DNA of 64,000 nucleotides from Anaerolineales bacterium. GTDB lineage: Bacteria; Chloroflexota; Anaerolineae; Anaerolineales; Villigracilaceae. Positions 42,194 through 49,509 of the stretch are shown one piece after another. Under the pieces are notes generated by a model that was not told the DNA's origin, made no database searches, and saw only the letters and a program-made list of their open reading frames with translations. A program made the position numbers and the translations under genes. The stretch is taken from assembly GCA_030018695.1 (NCBI GenBank), contig JASEHI010000001.1:60391-124390 (forward strand), written 5' to 3'. How positions within the stretch are numbered: position 1 is the stretch's first letter; each line of letters starts with the position of its first letter.

Positions 42194-42221
42194 GTTGGAC
42201 AATTCTATAGAATTGTCCAAC
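42194..42221. repeat. 28-bp perfect palindrome after valS
   Basis: GTTGGACAATTCTA joined to TAGAATTGTCCAAC is a perfect palindrome without a loop, 3 bp after the valS stop codon. No T-run follows on either strand. The rest of 41882-42193 holds no gene; it has another hairpin, CTAGCGTGATTTACGCTAG (about 42087-42105). Confidence 0.8.
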
Positions 42222-42224
42222 AAG

Positions 42225-45017
42225 TTACCGCTTAAACTGTCCCTTCAACTTCTCGGCGGTTTCCTTGAACGCGGACAGTTTCTCGCGTTCCTTCGCGACC
42301 ACGGGTGCGGGGGCTTTGTCCGCGAAGTCACTGGAGAGCAGTTTCTCCAGCCGCGCGACGTGCGACTCGACCTCAGCCAGTTCGCGTGTCAGGCGCTCGC
42401 GCTCGACGGACTCGTCTACCATGCCCGCCAGCGGCAGGTGGATTTCCACCGCGCCGATGACGAGGGCAATGCTGTTCTTCGGCTTCGCCGGAAGAGAGTC
42501 GAGAATAGAGAGTAGAGAATAGTCGAGGCCGGCCAGCGCGGCGATGACATTGGACTGCTCCTTGAGCAGATCCGTCTTCGCCCCGCCGGCGATGGTGGCC
42601 GGGATGCGCTTCGCCGGGCTGACCTTCTTCTCGGCGCGGGCATTGCGGATGGCGCGGACAATATCCTGAACGAGCGTGAAATCGGCAATTTTGTCTTCTT
42701 CCCAGCCTTCCGCTTCGCGCGGCTCGGGCCAGGGGGCAATGATGAGGGCGTCGGGCCAGTCTTGCGCAAGAGTTGCGAGTTGCGACCCTTCGACTGCGCT
42801 CTGGGCAAGGTTGCGAGTTGCGGTACGCAGATGTCCCCAGAGTTCCTCGGTCACAAACGGCGTGAAGGGATGCAGCAGCCGCAGGCACATATCCTGCACG
42901 CGCGCCAGCGTCACTATTGTCTGCTCTCTACTCTCTGCTCCCTGCATCTGCAATTTCGCCACCTCCACGTACCAGTCGGCGAACTCGCTCCAGAAGAAAT
43001 CGTAGATCTGCCGCCCGGCCTCGCCGTATTGGAAGGTCTGGAACAGGCGCTCGACCTCACGGATGAGGGCTTGCAGGCGCGCCCAGATCCAACTGTCCGC
43101 CAAAGTCCAGACCGTGGACGGTTGACCGTAGACAGCGCCTTCACCGTTCACCGTCTTCGATCCACCGTCCACTGTCCACTGTCCACTGTCTGCCAGCGAA
43201 GTGAGGGCCGCGATCACAAACCGCCCCACATTCCACATCTTGTTGGCGAAGTTGCGGTTGGCCTCCACCTTTTTGATATCCATGTTCACATCGTTGCCGG
43301 GGGTGGAACCCACCAGCAGGGTGAAGCGCAGCGCGTCGGTGCCGAAATCGTCCATAACCGGCAGCGGGTCGATCACGTTGCCCTTGCTTTTGGACATCTT
43401 CTGCCCGTTTTCGTCGCGGATCAGGCCATGCAGATAAATGGTGTGGAACGGTATCTGTCCGGTGAACTCCAGCCCCATCATGATCATACGCGCCACCCAG
43501 AAGAACAGGATATCGTAGCCGGTCTCCATGATGGCGGTCGGGTAGAAATACTTGTAATCCGGCGTCTCGTCTGGCCAGCCAAGGGTGGAGAAAGGCCACA
43601 ACCCGGAGGAGAACCAGGTATCCAGCACGTCCGGGTCCTGCTCGATTCTGGCCGAGTCGCAGTGGGCGCATTTCAGCGGGTCCTGGCGGGCGCAGGTCTC
43701 TTTGCCGCATTCGGCGCAGTACCAGACCGGGATGCGGTGTCCCCACCACAACTGGCGCGAGATGCACCAGTCCTTGATATTGTCGAGCCAGTTGTAATAT
43801 ATTTTCTCGAAGCGTTCCGGAACGATGCGAATGCGCCCGTCCTTGACCGCGGCCAGCGCGGCCTCGGCCAGCGGCGCGATCTTGACGAACCACTGCGTGG
43901 AGATCATCGGCTCGACGATCTCGCCGCCGCGCTCGGAGCGTGGGATGGTCGTGCGGTAAGGTTCGGTCTTGATGACCAGCCCGGCGGCCGCCATATCCGC
44001 CCATAAGTTTTTGCGGCACTCGAACCTGTCCTGACCCTGGTACGGGCCGCCGCTTGCGGTGACGCGCGCCGCCTCGTCCAATACAGATAGGATCGGCAGG
44101 TTGTGCCGTTGGGCGATGGCGTAGTCGTTCGGGTCGTGGCCGGGCGTGACCTTGAGCGCGCCCGTGCCGAACTCGCGGCTGACGTAATCATCGGCGATGA
44201 CCAGTATCTCGCGCCCCAGCCTCGGCACGATGACTTTCCTGCCGATATACTTTTTGTAGCGCTCGTCTTCGGGATGCACCGCCACCGCCGTATCGCCGAG
44301 GATCGTCTCCGGGCGGATGGTGGCGACAGGGATGTAGCCTTCCGAAGGTTCGGAACCTTCGGAAGGTTTGAGCATGTATTTGAAATAATACAGCGTCACA
44401 TCCTCTTCGCTGTACTCCACTTCGAGGTCGGAGACCGCCGTCTTCAACCCCGGCGACCAGTTGACCAGCCTCGGGCCGCGATAGATGAGTCCCTTCTCGT
44501 ACAGGCGCACGAAGGCTTCGCGCACAGCGCGCGACAGGCCATCATCCAGCGTGAATCGCTCGCGCTCCCAGTCGCAGGAGGCGCCCAGGCGGCGGATCTG
44601 GTTGCCGATGATGCTGTGATACTTCACTTTCCACGTCCAGGCGCGCTGGATGAATTTCTCGCGCCCCAGTTCCTCGCGGGTCACCTCCTCGACGCGCAGC
44701 AGATCCTTCTCCACCTGCAACTGGGTGGCGATGCCGGCGTGATCGCTGCCGGGCAGCCACAGCGCGGGGATGCCCTTCATGCGGTGGTAGCGGATCATCA
44801 GGTCTTCCATGCTGACGAACATGGCGTGGCCGAGGTGTAATTCGCCGGTGACATTGGGAGGAGGTATCGAAATGACGAAGGGCTTTTTGGCTGGGTCGAA
44901 ATCCGCCCGCTGCGGGTCGTTGGACGGCTTGAAGTAGCCTCCTTTTTCCCACATCTCGTAGATGCGCGGCTCGGTGGATTTGAAGTCGTATGCTTTGGGA
45001 AGATCATATTGGGTCAT
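42225..45017 (-). CDS. valS: Valyl-tRNA synthetase
   Basis: A 930-residue class I synthetase. Signature motifs: PPPNVTGELHLGHA (HIGH motif, about residue 52), ATIRPETILGDTAVAVHPED in the editing domain, QKMSKSKGNVIDPL (KMSKS motif, about residue 545) and the C-terminal coiled-coil RLTRELAEVESHVARLEKLLSSDFADKAPAPVV. A zinc-type segment CAECGKETCARQDPLKCAHC lies in the catalytic domain. At least five stretches are encoded by genome repeats (about residues 217-226, 607-636, 689-702, 734-747, 831-841), lengthening surface loops. It is controlled by the T-box leader at 45526-45908. Confidence 0.97.
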   Translation of the reverse strand: MTQYDLPKAYDFKSTEPRIYEMWEKGGYFKPSNDPQRADFDPAKKPFVISIPPPNVTGELHLGHAMFVSMEDLMIRYHRMKGIPALWLPGSDHAGIATQLQVEKDLLRVEEVTREELGREKFIQRAWTWKVKYHSIIGNQIRRLGASCDWERERFTLDDGLSRAVREAFVRLYEKGLIYRGPRLVNWSPGLKTAVSDLEVEYSEEDVTLYYFKYMLKPSEGSEPSEGYIPVATIRPETILGDTAVAVHPEDERYKKYIGRKVIVPRLGREILVIADDYVSREFGTGALKVTPGHDPNDYAIAQRHNLPILSVLDEAARVTASGGPYQGQDRFECRKNLWADMAAAGLVIKTEPYRTTIPRSERGGEIVEPMISTQWFVKIAPLAEAALAAVKDGRIRIVPERFEKIYYNWLDNIKDWCISRQLWWGHRIPVWYCAECGKETCARQDPLKCAHCDSARIEQDPDVLDTWFSSGLWPFSTLGWPDETPDYKYFYPTAIMETGYDILFFWVARMIMMGLEFTGQIPFHTIYLHGLIRDENGQKMSKSKGNVIDPLPVMDDFGTDALRFTLLVGSTPGNDVNMDIKKVEANRNFANKMWNVGRFVIAALTSLADSGQWTVDGGSKTVNGEGAVYGQPSTVWTLADSWIWARLQALIREVERLFQTFQYGEAGRQIYDFFWSEFADWYVEVAKLQMQGAESREQTIVTLARVQDMCLRLLHPFTPFVTEELWGHLRTATRNLAQSAVEGSQLATLAQDWPDALIIAPWPEPREAEGWEEDKIADFTLVQDIVRAIRNARAEKKVSPAKRIPATIAGGAKTDLLKEQSNVIAALAGLDYSLLSILDSLPAKPKNSIALVIGAVEIHLPLAGMVDESVERERLTRELAEVESHVARLEKLLSSDFADKAPAPVVAKEREKLSAFKETAEKLKGQFKR
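44338..44366. repeat. Palindrome inserted in valS
   Basis: CCTTCCGAAGGTTC-G-GAACCTTCGGAAGG has perfect 14-bp arms around one base. It encodes KPSEGSEPSEG in a loop just before the editing-domain PVATIRPET motif. It would form a strong hairpin in the mRNA. Confidence 0.85.
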
Positions 45018-45062
45018 TTCTCGCTCCTTTTTTTCACCGCGGAGATCGCTGAGTCCGCAGAG

Positions 45063-45344
45063 TCATTCTTTTTTCTTCTCTGCGGTTGAGAATTCTGTTT
45101 CCTCACTCCGCCATCCCGGCACGAAATATTGGATTTGCTTGAATGGCTTGACCTGCTCGCCGACCGCCTCACGCATGATGTTCCCTGAAATGTGCATTAG
45201 CGTGTCGCTGTAATCGGCCACCTGAGGATACGCCCGCGCCGCCTCCCATACCTCGATCTGCCAGGTTCCCGGCGCGTGCTTGCGGATGTTATCCACGTGC
45301 CGGCGGCCGTAGTCGCTGTTGACGATTGCCAGTATCCTCATCAC
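45063..45344 (-). CDS. Hypothetical protein between T-box and valS, N-terminus DUF166-like
   Basis: A 93-residue ORF. The first 45 residues, MRILAIVNSDYGRRHVDNIRKHAPGTWQIEVWEAARAYPQVADYSD, resemble the N-terminus of DUF166-type proteins, which are normally about 200 residues. The remainder (LMHISGNIMREAVGEQVKPFKQIQYFVPGW) is not recognised, and the last residues (TEFSTAEKKKE) come from a TCTGCGG-type word repeat. It may be truncated or a chimera. It lies on the T-box-controlled transcript upstream of valS. Confidence 0.5.
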   Translation of the reverse strand: MMRILAIVNSDYGRRHVDNIRKHAPGTWQIEVWEAARAYPQVADYSDTLMHISGNIMREAVGEQVKPFKQIQYFVPGWRSEETEFSTAEKKKE

Positions 45345-45362
45345 GGTCTCCGTTTGCGCATT

Positions 45363-45517
45363 TCAAGTTGCACGTTGGAACGTTGGCAGGTTGGCACGTT
45401 GGAACGTTGGCAGGTTGGCACGTTGAGAATTCTTTCCGTCCACCGTCCACCGTCCACCGTTCATCGTCCACCGTCCACCGTCCATCGTCCACCGTCTATC
45501 GTCCGTCATCCACCGTC
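45363..45517. repeat. GTTGGCAC/GTTGGAAC and CCGTCCA word repeats
   Basis: Two blocks lie side by side: TTGGAACGTTGGCAGGTTGG-type units (45363-45425) and CCGTCCACCGTCCACCGTTC-type units (45438-45517). The second word is also found inside valS (43160-43195). Both sit between the T-box terminator and the small ORF. Confidence 0.85.
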
Positions 45518-45525
45518 AAAAACAA

Positions 45526-45908
45526 ATACGCCTCCGTCCATTATGAGGACGAAGGCGTTCCTTCGCGGTACCACCTCATTTCGCTTTTTTCACCTTCGTG
45601 CTACTTTGTGTCCTTTGTGGTGAAAAAAGCGCACTCCATGACCGGCCAACACCGGTCTGCGGCTGTAACGGGCGCACCCGTGCCGTTCTACTTTTGTTGG
45701 TAAATTGGTGATTGGTAAATTGGTTACCAGATTACCAACCTACCACTTACCAATTTACCGCTTCCCAATTTCTTCGGCATCCCACCGGACGACTTCGGCG
45801 GCGCTTCCCTGTGGAGACTTCCACCGTCGGTCTCGATACCTTCATACTCGACCTTCGTCTCCTTCTCTATCAGGTCACCGTCCGCTTACTCCTCCCGGCG
45901 ATATTGTT
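45526..45908 (-). ncRNA. T-box leader of valS
   Basis: On the minus strand the T-box sequence AGGTGGTACCGCG (45565-45577 region) has the UGGU that pairs with a tRNA ending ACCA, as tRNA-Val does. It is followed by the terminator GCCTTCGTCC-TCATAAT-GGACGGAGGC and TATTTGTTTTT. The 5' part contains AGGAGTAAGCGGACGGTGAC, typical of Stem I. Uncharged tRNA-Val should block the terminator. Two genome repeats sit inside: GGTAAATTGGTAAGTGGTAG with its inverted partner, and TTTCACCACAAAGGACACAA. I could not fix the specifier codon by eye. Confidence 0.85.
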
Positions 45909-45914
45909 GGGCTG

Positions 45915-45943
45915 ATTATACAGAGAGATGCGGGAGGAGTCAA
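45915..45943 (-). promoter_or_regulatory. Consensus promoter of the valS T-box transcript
   Basis: On the minus strand TTGACT (45938-45943) and TATAAT (45915-45920) are separated by 17 bp, nearly perfect sigma70 consensus. Confidence 0.85.
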
Positions 45944-46011
45944 GAAAAATATAGACCGGCGAGGGTCTCAGGACAACTATCTGCAATCTGCAATCAGCCA
46001 TTCGTTTTACT

Positions 46012-46491
46012 TCACGGGTGATTGTTGGGATTGTCGGCGGTCAACCCCTCGGCGGCGGCAGCCTGGAGGAGGATGGCATCGGAAGACACGAAAAGGAGAG
46101 GGCCTGCCCTGGCGGCTCGCAGGATTTTGTTGAACGATAAGGCCGATGCCAGATGGACAGCGTCGTAGCCTCGTAAGGGATACTGCTGTGTCAATTCGCT
46201 TGCTTTGAATATTATTTCATCGGTTAACGCCAGTGTCGTAAAATCCTGGCTGACGGCGGTCAAGAAATCCTGGTAGAGATTCTGTTGTGTATCCGGTGTA
46301 ATATTTCCTGTTCGCGCCCGCCGGCCAATAGCAGCGCAGGTTTCGACAATGGCAACTTTGGAAAAAGAGATCGTGTTTTTCCTCGAACCTGATGCATCAC
46401 ACTCTCTGACGATATATTCGACCCATCGGCTGCCGGTCTCGGAGACATACAGTTTGACGAGAGCGCTGGTATCAAGGTAATAGATGGTCAT
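46012..46491 (-). CDS. vapC: VapC-type PIN-domain ribonuclease
   Basis: A 159-residue PIN toxin: MTIYYLDTSALVKLYVSETGS has the first catalytic Asp, SKVAIVETCAAIGRRAR the Glu, and YPLRGYDAVHLASALSFN the third and fourth acidic sites (YDAVHLA). LLFVSSDAILLQAAAAEGL carries the last Asp. All key residues are present, so the toxin should be active. Coupled to the antitoxin by direct stop/start contact at 46491. Confidence 0.9.
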   Translation of the reverse strand: MTIYYLDTSALVKLYVSETGSRWVEYIVRECDASGSRKNTISFSKVAIVETCAAIGRRARTGNITPDTQQNLYQDFLTAVSQDFTTLALTDEIIFKASELTQQYPLRGYDAVHLASALSFNKILRAARAGPLLFVSSDAILLQAAAAEGLTADNPNNHP

Positions 46492-46820
46492 TAGCGTGGC
46501 TCCCGTTCTTCGATAATGGCTTCAGAGAGAGGCGGGACGCCACTCAATTTCTCGCGCCACTCTCGATAACTCAACTTGGGTGCACTTTCCGAGTATTTCT
46601 TCCACTCCGTGCCCTGTGGTTCCCATAACCCACTATCACGGAGCACTCGGATGACGCGCTCACGCTCGGTTTCAGGATAGGTTGTCTCTTCCGAGAGTCC
46701 GTGCTGTATTGTTTCTACCAGTACCGTGTTGAGTGAGCGCTCGGTGGTGCGCGCGCGTTGCCATAATTTCTCGTGCAATCCTGCCGGGATGCGTAGGGTG
46801 AGTTTAACAGTTGCTTGCAT
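46491..46820 (-). CDS. VapB-like RHH antitoxin
   Basis: A 109-residue protein: MQATVKLTLRIPAGLHEKLWQRARTTERSLNTVLVETIQHGL is a ribbon-helix-helix (Arc/HicB-type) fold, followed by a charged C-terminal region with DSGLWEPQGTEWKKY that may wrap the PIN toxin. AAGGAGGTCGAA precedes the start. It likely binds the ATGCCAC-TATG-GTGGCAT operator immediately upstream. Confidence 0.8.
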   Translation of the reverse strand: MQATVKLTLRIPAGLHEKLWQRARTTERSLNTVLVETIQHGLSEETTYPETERERVIRVLRDSGLWEPQGTEWKKYSESAPKLSYREWREKLSGVPPLSEAIIEEREPR

Positions 46821-46833
46821 TTCGACCTCCTTG

Positions 46834-46882
46834 ATGCCACTATGGTGGCATTCAGTTTATCATATCCCGCCAGCGATGTCAA
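46834..46882 (-). promoter_or_regulatory. Promoter and operator of vapBC
   Basis: On the minus strand TTGACA (46877-46882) and TAAACT (46854-46859) are separated by 17 bp. The perfect inverted repeat ATGCCAC-TATG-GTGGCAT (46834-46851) lies at the expected transcription start, a likely VapB operator. Confidence 0.8.
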
Positions 46883-46905
46883 ATCTCTAAAAAACATTCG
46901 CCATC

Positions 46906-47042
46906 TATCTTCATCCTTCATCTTTCATCTTTCATCCTTCCGCTTTCATCCTTCATCCCTTCGACTTCGCTCAGGGCAAGCCTTCAAAATATGGTATCCT
47001 TAACCCCATCAACTTTCCGTAGGGCGAAATTAATTTCGCCCT
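46906..47042. repeat. TTCATC word repeat, REP word and palindrome upstream of dNK
   Basis: CTTCATCTTTCATCTTTCAT words (46914-46960), then CCCTTCGACTTCGCTCAGGG (46964-46978) and the palindrome AGGGCGAAATTAATTTCGCC (47021-47042). No gene is present. Confidence 0.7.
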
Positions 47043-47060
47043 ACCCTACCGGGAGAACCC

Positions 47061-47702
47061 ATGTACATTGCCATCGAAGGAGTCATCGGAGTAGGGAAAA
47101 CCACCCTGGCGCGGCTGCTCCAGCCCGCCTTTGATTCCGAACTATTGCTCGAAGTCTTCGAGGAAAATCCCTTTCTCTCGGATTTCTATTCCGACCGCGC
47201 CCGCTACGCCTTCCAGACGCAGATCTTCTTCCTGCTCAGCCGCTACCACCAGCAGCGGCGGGGCGTGACGGCCATCCTCGCCGCGGGCAAATCCCTGCTC
47301 TCGGATTACACCTTCGCCAAAGACGCCCTGTTCGCCAGCATTAACTTGAAAGGCGATGAACTGGAAATGTACCACCGCGTCCACGCCGCGCTGGCCGAAA
47401 AAATCTCCCGTCCCGACCTGCTCGTCTATCTCAGAGCGGATACCGACGTGCTGATGCAGCGCATTGCCCTGCGCGACCGCACCTACGAGCGCAACATGGA
47501 ACGCGGCTACATTGACGAACTAAACCGGGCTTACGATGATTTCTTCTCCAAGCCGTATGACGATACGCCCGTGCTGGTGCTTGACTCTAATCCGCTGGAT
47601 TTTGTCCGTCACCCGGAGCATCTCAAACTAATCGAGAATCGCATCCGCCAGAGCCTCGGCCTGCCACCCTTCCAGGCCGAGCTACCCCTCGAGACGTCCT
47701 AA
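47061..47702 (+). CDS. Deoxynucleoside kinase 1
   Basis: A 213-residue kinase of the dAK/dGK family: P-loop MYIAIEGVIGVGKTTLARLLQ, LLLEVFEENPFLSDFYSD with the substrate-binding Glu, SDYTFAKDALFASINLKGDE (DR/DY-like motif) and RIALRDRTYERNMERGYIDELNRAYDDFF (lid). It salvages deoxynucleosides. A second, distinct member is at 52191-52856. Two neighbouring dNK genes are known in lactobacilli and may form a heterodimer; here they lie 4.5 kb apart and on opposite strands. Confidence 0.9.
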   Translation: MYIAIEGVIGVGKTTLARLLQPAFDSELLLEVFEENPFLSDFYSDRARYAFQTQIFFLLSRYHQQRRGVTAILAAGKSLLSDYTFAKDALFASINLKGDELEMYHRVHAALAEKISRPDLLVYLRADTDVLMQRIALRDRTYERNMERGYIDELNRAYDDFFSKPYDDTPVLVLDSNPLDFVRHPEHLKLIENRIRQSLGLPPFQAELPLETS

Positions 47703-47721
47703 AAGCCCTCCGAAAATTCTT

Positions 47722-47768
47722 TGCGCAGCACCCTTCGATAAACTCAGGGCAACGCCTACTCGGCAGGT
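47722..47768. repeat. Full-length TGCCGAGTAGGCG element
   Basis: Minus-strand sense: TGCCGAGTAGGCGTTGCCCT then GAGTTTATCGAAGGGTGCTG and CGCA. Shorter versions (TGCCGAGTAGGCGCTGCGC) occur at 2653, 8387 and 15365, the last inside a gene. The GGCAGGT at its edge provides the ribosome binding site for the next gene. Confidence 0.7.
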
Positions 47769-47774
47769 AACACC

Positions 47775-48770
47775 ATGCATCTGATGATTGAATCAATGAT
47801 CCTGATCGCCAAAGAGGCTGCCCTCCAGCGCGCCAAGTCCAACAGCGACATCCTCGCCGCCTACCTGACCGGCTCGTTGCTGGACAACGATCCCTTCCTG
47901 GGCGGAAGCGCGGATATTGACCTGGTCTTCGCCCACGCCCAAGAACCGACTGTCCGTCGCGAGATCCTCTCGCTCACACCTGAAATCCACCTGGATATCA
48001 AACATAACCCGCGCCGCGAGTACAACCCTCCGCGCGAATTGCGCCTCCATCCCTGGCTGGGGCCGGAAGCATATGACCCGCTGCTGATCTACGAGTCCGG
48101 GCACTTCTTCCAATTCCTCCAGGCCGGTTTACGGGACAAATTCCACGAACCGGTGAACACCCTCCTGCGCTCCCGCCGCAACGCCGAACATGCCCGCCAG
48201 ATGTGTAACGGGCTGCAAGTCCCCGCCGAGACTGGCCCAGCGCTCGTCCTGAAATACCTAAAAGCGGTCAACCACGCCGCCAACGCGGTCGCCATCTTGA
48301 ACGGCAAGCCATTGGCTGAACGTCGCCTCCTGTTACAATTCCCGGCGCGGGCTGAGGCGGCCGGGATCCCCGCTCTCAGCGCCGGCCTCCTCGCTCTGCT
48401 GGGCGCTCAGAATATGGATTTGTCATCCCTGGCCGGTTTCCTGCCCGAGTGGGAAAAAGACTTCCTGGAAGCGGCCGGCAGTCCCGGGGTCGAGGCGCGC
48501 ATCCACCCGGCGCGGCTGGGGTATTACAAAAAGGCGTTCGAGAGCTTATTGGGCGGCGAAAATCCACAAGCCCTCCTCTGGCCCTTTATCCACACCTGGA
48601 GCCTGGCCGTGGCCGTCCTCCCGCCAGAGAGCCTGACCGCTTGGAAATCCGCCTGTCAGCAATTGGGACTGGTTGGCGCTGCTTTCAAGGCACGCCTTCA
48701 GCAATTGGATCATTATCTGGACAGCATCGAAGAACTATTGGATAAGATGGCCGCGGCGAACGGGGTTTAA
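47775..48770 (+). CDS. Nucleotidyltransferase-fold protein of unknown function
   Basis: A 331-residue protein. SDILAAYLTGSLLDNDPFLGGSADIDLVFAHAQE contains the nucleotidyltransferase GS and D-x-D (SADIDLVF) motifs. LTPEIHLDIKHNPRREY follows with the third acidic residue. The helical remainder (HEPVNTLLRSRRNAEHARQMCNGL onward) resembles the C-terminal part of kanamycin-type nucleotidyltransferases but is not diagnostic. Its substrate is unknown. Start 47775 or 47784; it borders the candidate oriC. Confidence 0.6.
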   Translation: MHLMIESMILIAKEAALQRAKSNSDILAAYLTGSLLDNDPFLGGSADIDLVFAHAQEPTVRREILSLTPEIHLDIKHNPRREYNPPRELRLHPWLGPEAYDPLLIYESGHFFQFLQAGLRDKFHEPVNTLLRSRRNAEHARQMCNGLQVPAETGPALVLKYLKAVNHAANAVAILNGKPLAERRLLLQFPARAEAAGIPALSAGLLALLGAQNMDLSSLAGFLPEWEKDFLEAAGSPGVEARIHPARLGYYKKAFESLLGGENPQALLWPFIHTWSLAVAVLPPESLTAWKSACQQLGLVGAAFKARLQQLDHYLDSIEELLDKMAAANGV

Positions 48771-48790
48771 TTCGGGAAAGGCGTGTCCTT

Positions 48791-49192
48791 ATTCGGTGGA
48801 TAACTGGCAAAAAACTGTGGATAAACCCCGCAAACTGTGGATAAGTCGCTCAATTGTTCGAGTTATGCACCCCAAGATATGGGGGAGTGCAAATCCTGCG
48901 CCCAAAATGTGGTTCAGTTAAAAATGAGCCATAAATTTCGTCCCTTTTCTTACAATTTTCTCCACAGACAGTGAAACTCCTGAGTAATCAAAAACCCCCA
49001 CATATGGGACTGGTCAATGCCGCGAGGCTGCCCCTGTGCGGAAAGCGCTCTTTTCCACATTTCCACAACCCTTACTACGACTACTAATATTCATATCAAT
49101 AACATAAACTACTTGAATATTATCCGCAAATCTTGTACAATCATTTTAGAGACGACCCATTCATTCGACATTGTTCATCAAGGGAGATCACT
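48791..49192. other. Candidate replication origin (oriC)
   Basis: Three co-oriented DnaA-box sequences are spaced 20-21 bp apart: GGTGGATAA (48795), TGTGGATAA (48816) and TGTGGATAA (48836), the last two perfect. Further single-mismatch boxes in the opposite direction are TTCTCCACA (48958), TTTTCCACA (49051) and TTATCCGCA (49120). An AT-rich stretch (ACTAATATTCATATCAATAA, 49083-49120) could be the unwinding element. There is no ORF in these 420 bp. parS-like sites and dnaN in the same window fit an origin-proximal location. Confidence 0.6.
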
Positions 49193-49453
49193 ATGGATAT
49201 TATCAAGGTGGCTGCAACCTCCCGTACTTCTGCAGTAGCCGGGGCGATTGCGGGTGTAATCCGCGAGCATAAACGGGCAGAAGTGCAAGCGATTGGGGCC
49301 GGAGCAGTGAATCAAGCGGTCAAGGCTTTGGTGATCGCTACTGGCTACCTCAAGAATGACGGCATTGATGTGGTCTGTGTACCACAATTCGTGGATGTGG
49401 AGATCGAGGAGAAGGTACGCACGGCTATCAGGCTGGTCGTCGAGCCTCGCTAA
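49193..49453 (+). CDS. SpoVS-family Alba-like protein
   Basis: An 86-residue protein starting MDIIKVAATSRTSAVAGAIAGVIREHKRAEVQAIGAGAVNQAVKALVIATGYLKNDGIDVVCVPQFVDVEIEEKVRTAIRLVVEPR, the complete SpoVS fold (Alba-like nucleic-acid binding). In Bacillus it affects septation and sporulation; here no other sporulation gene is visible, as in Thermus and other Chloroflexota. The start has AGGGAGATCACT. It lies directly beside the candidate origin, which fits a possible chromosome or cell-division role, but that is inference. Confidence 0.92.
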   Translation: MDIIKVAATSRTSAVAGAIAGVIREHKRAEVQAIGAGAVNQAVKALVIATGYLKNDGIDVVCVPQFVDVEIEEKVRTAIRLVVEPR

Positions 49454-49509
49454 ATCTTACATTCGCTCCTTAGGAAATTCCCGCGCTAAGGGGGGACGAG
49501 GTTCCTTTC

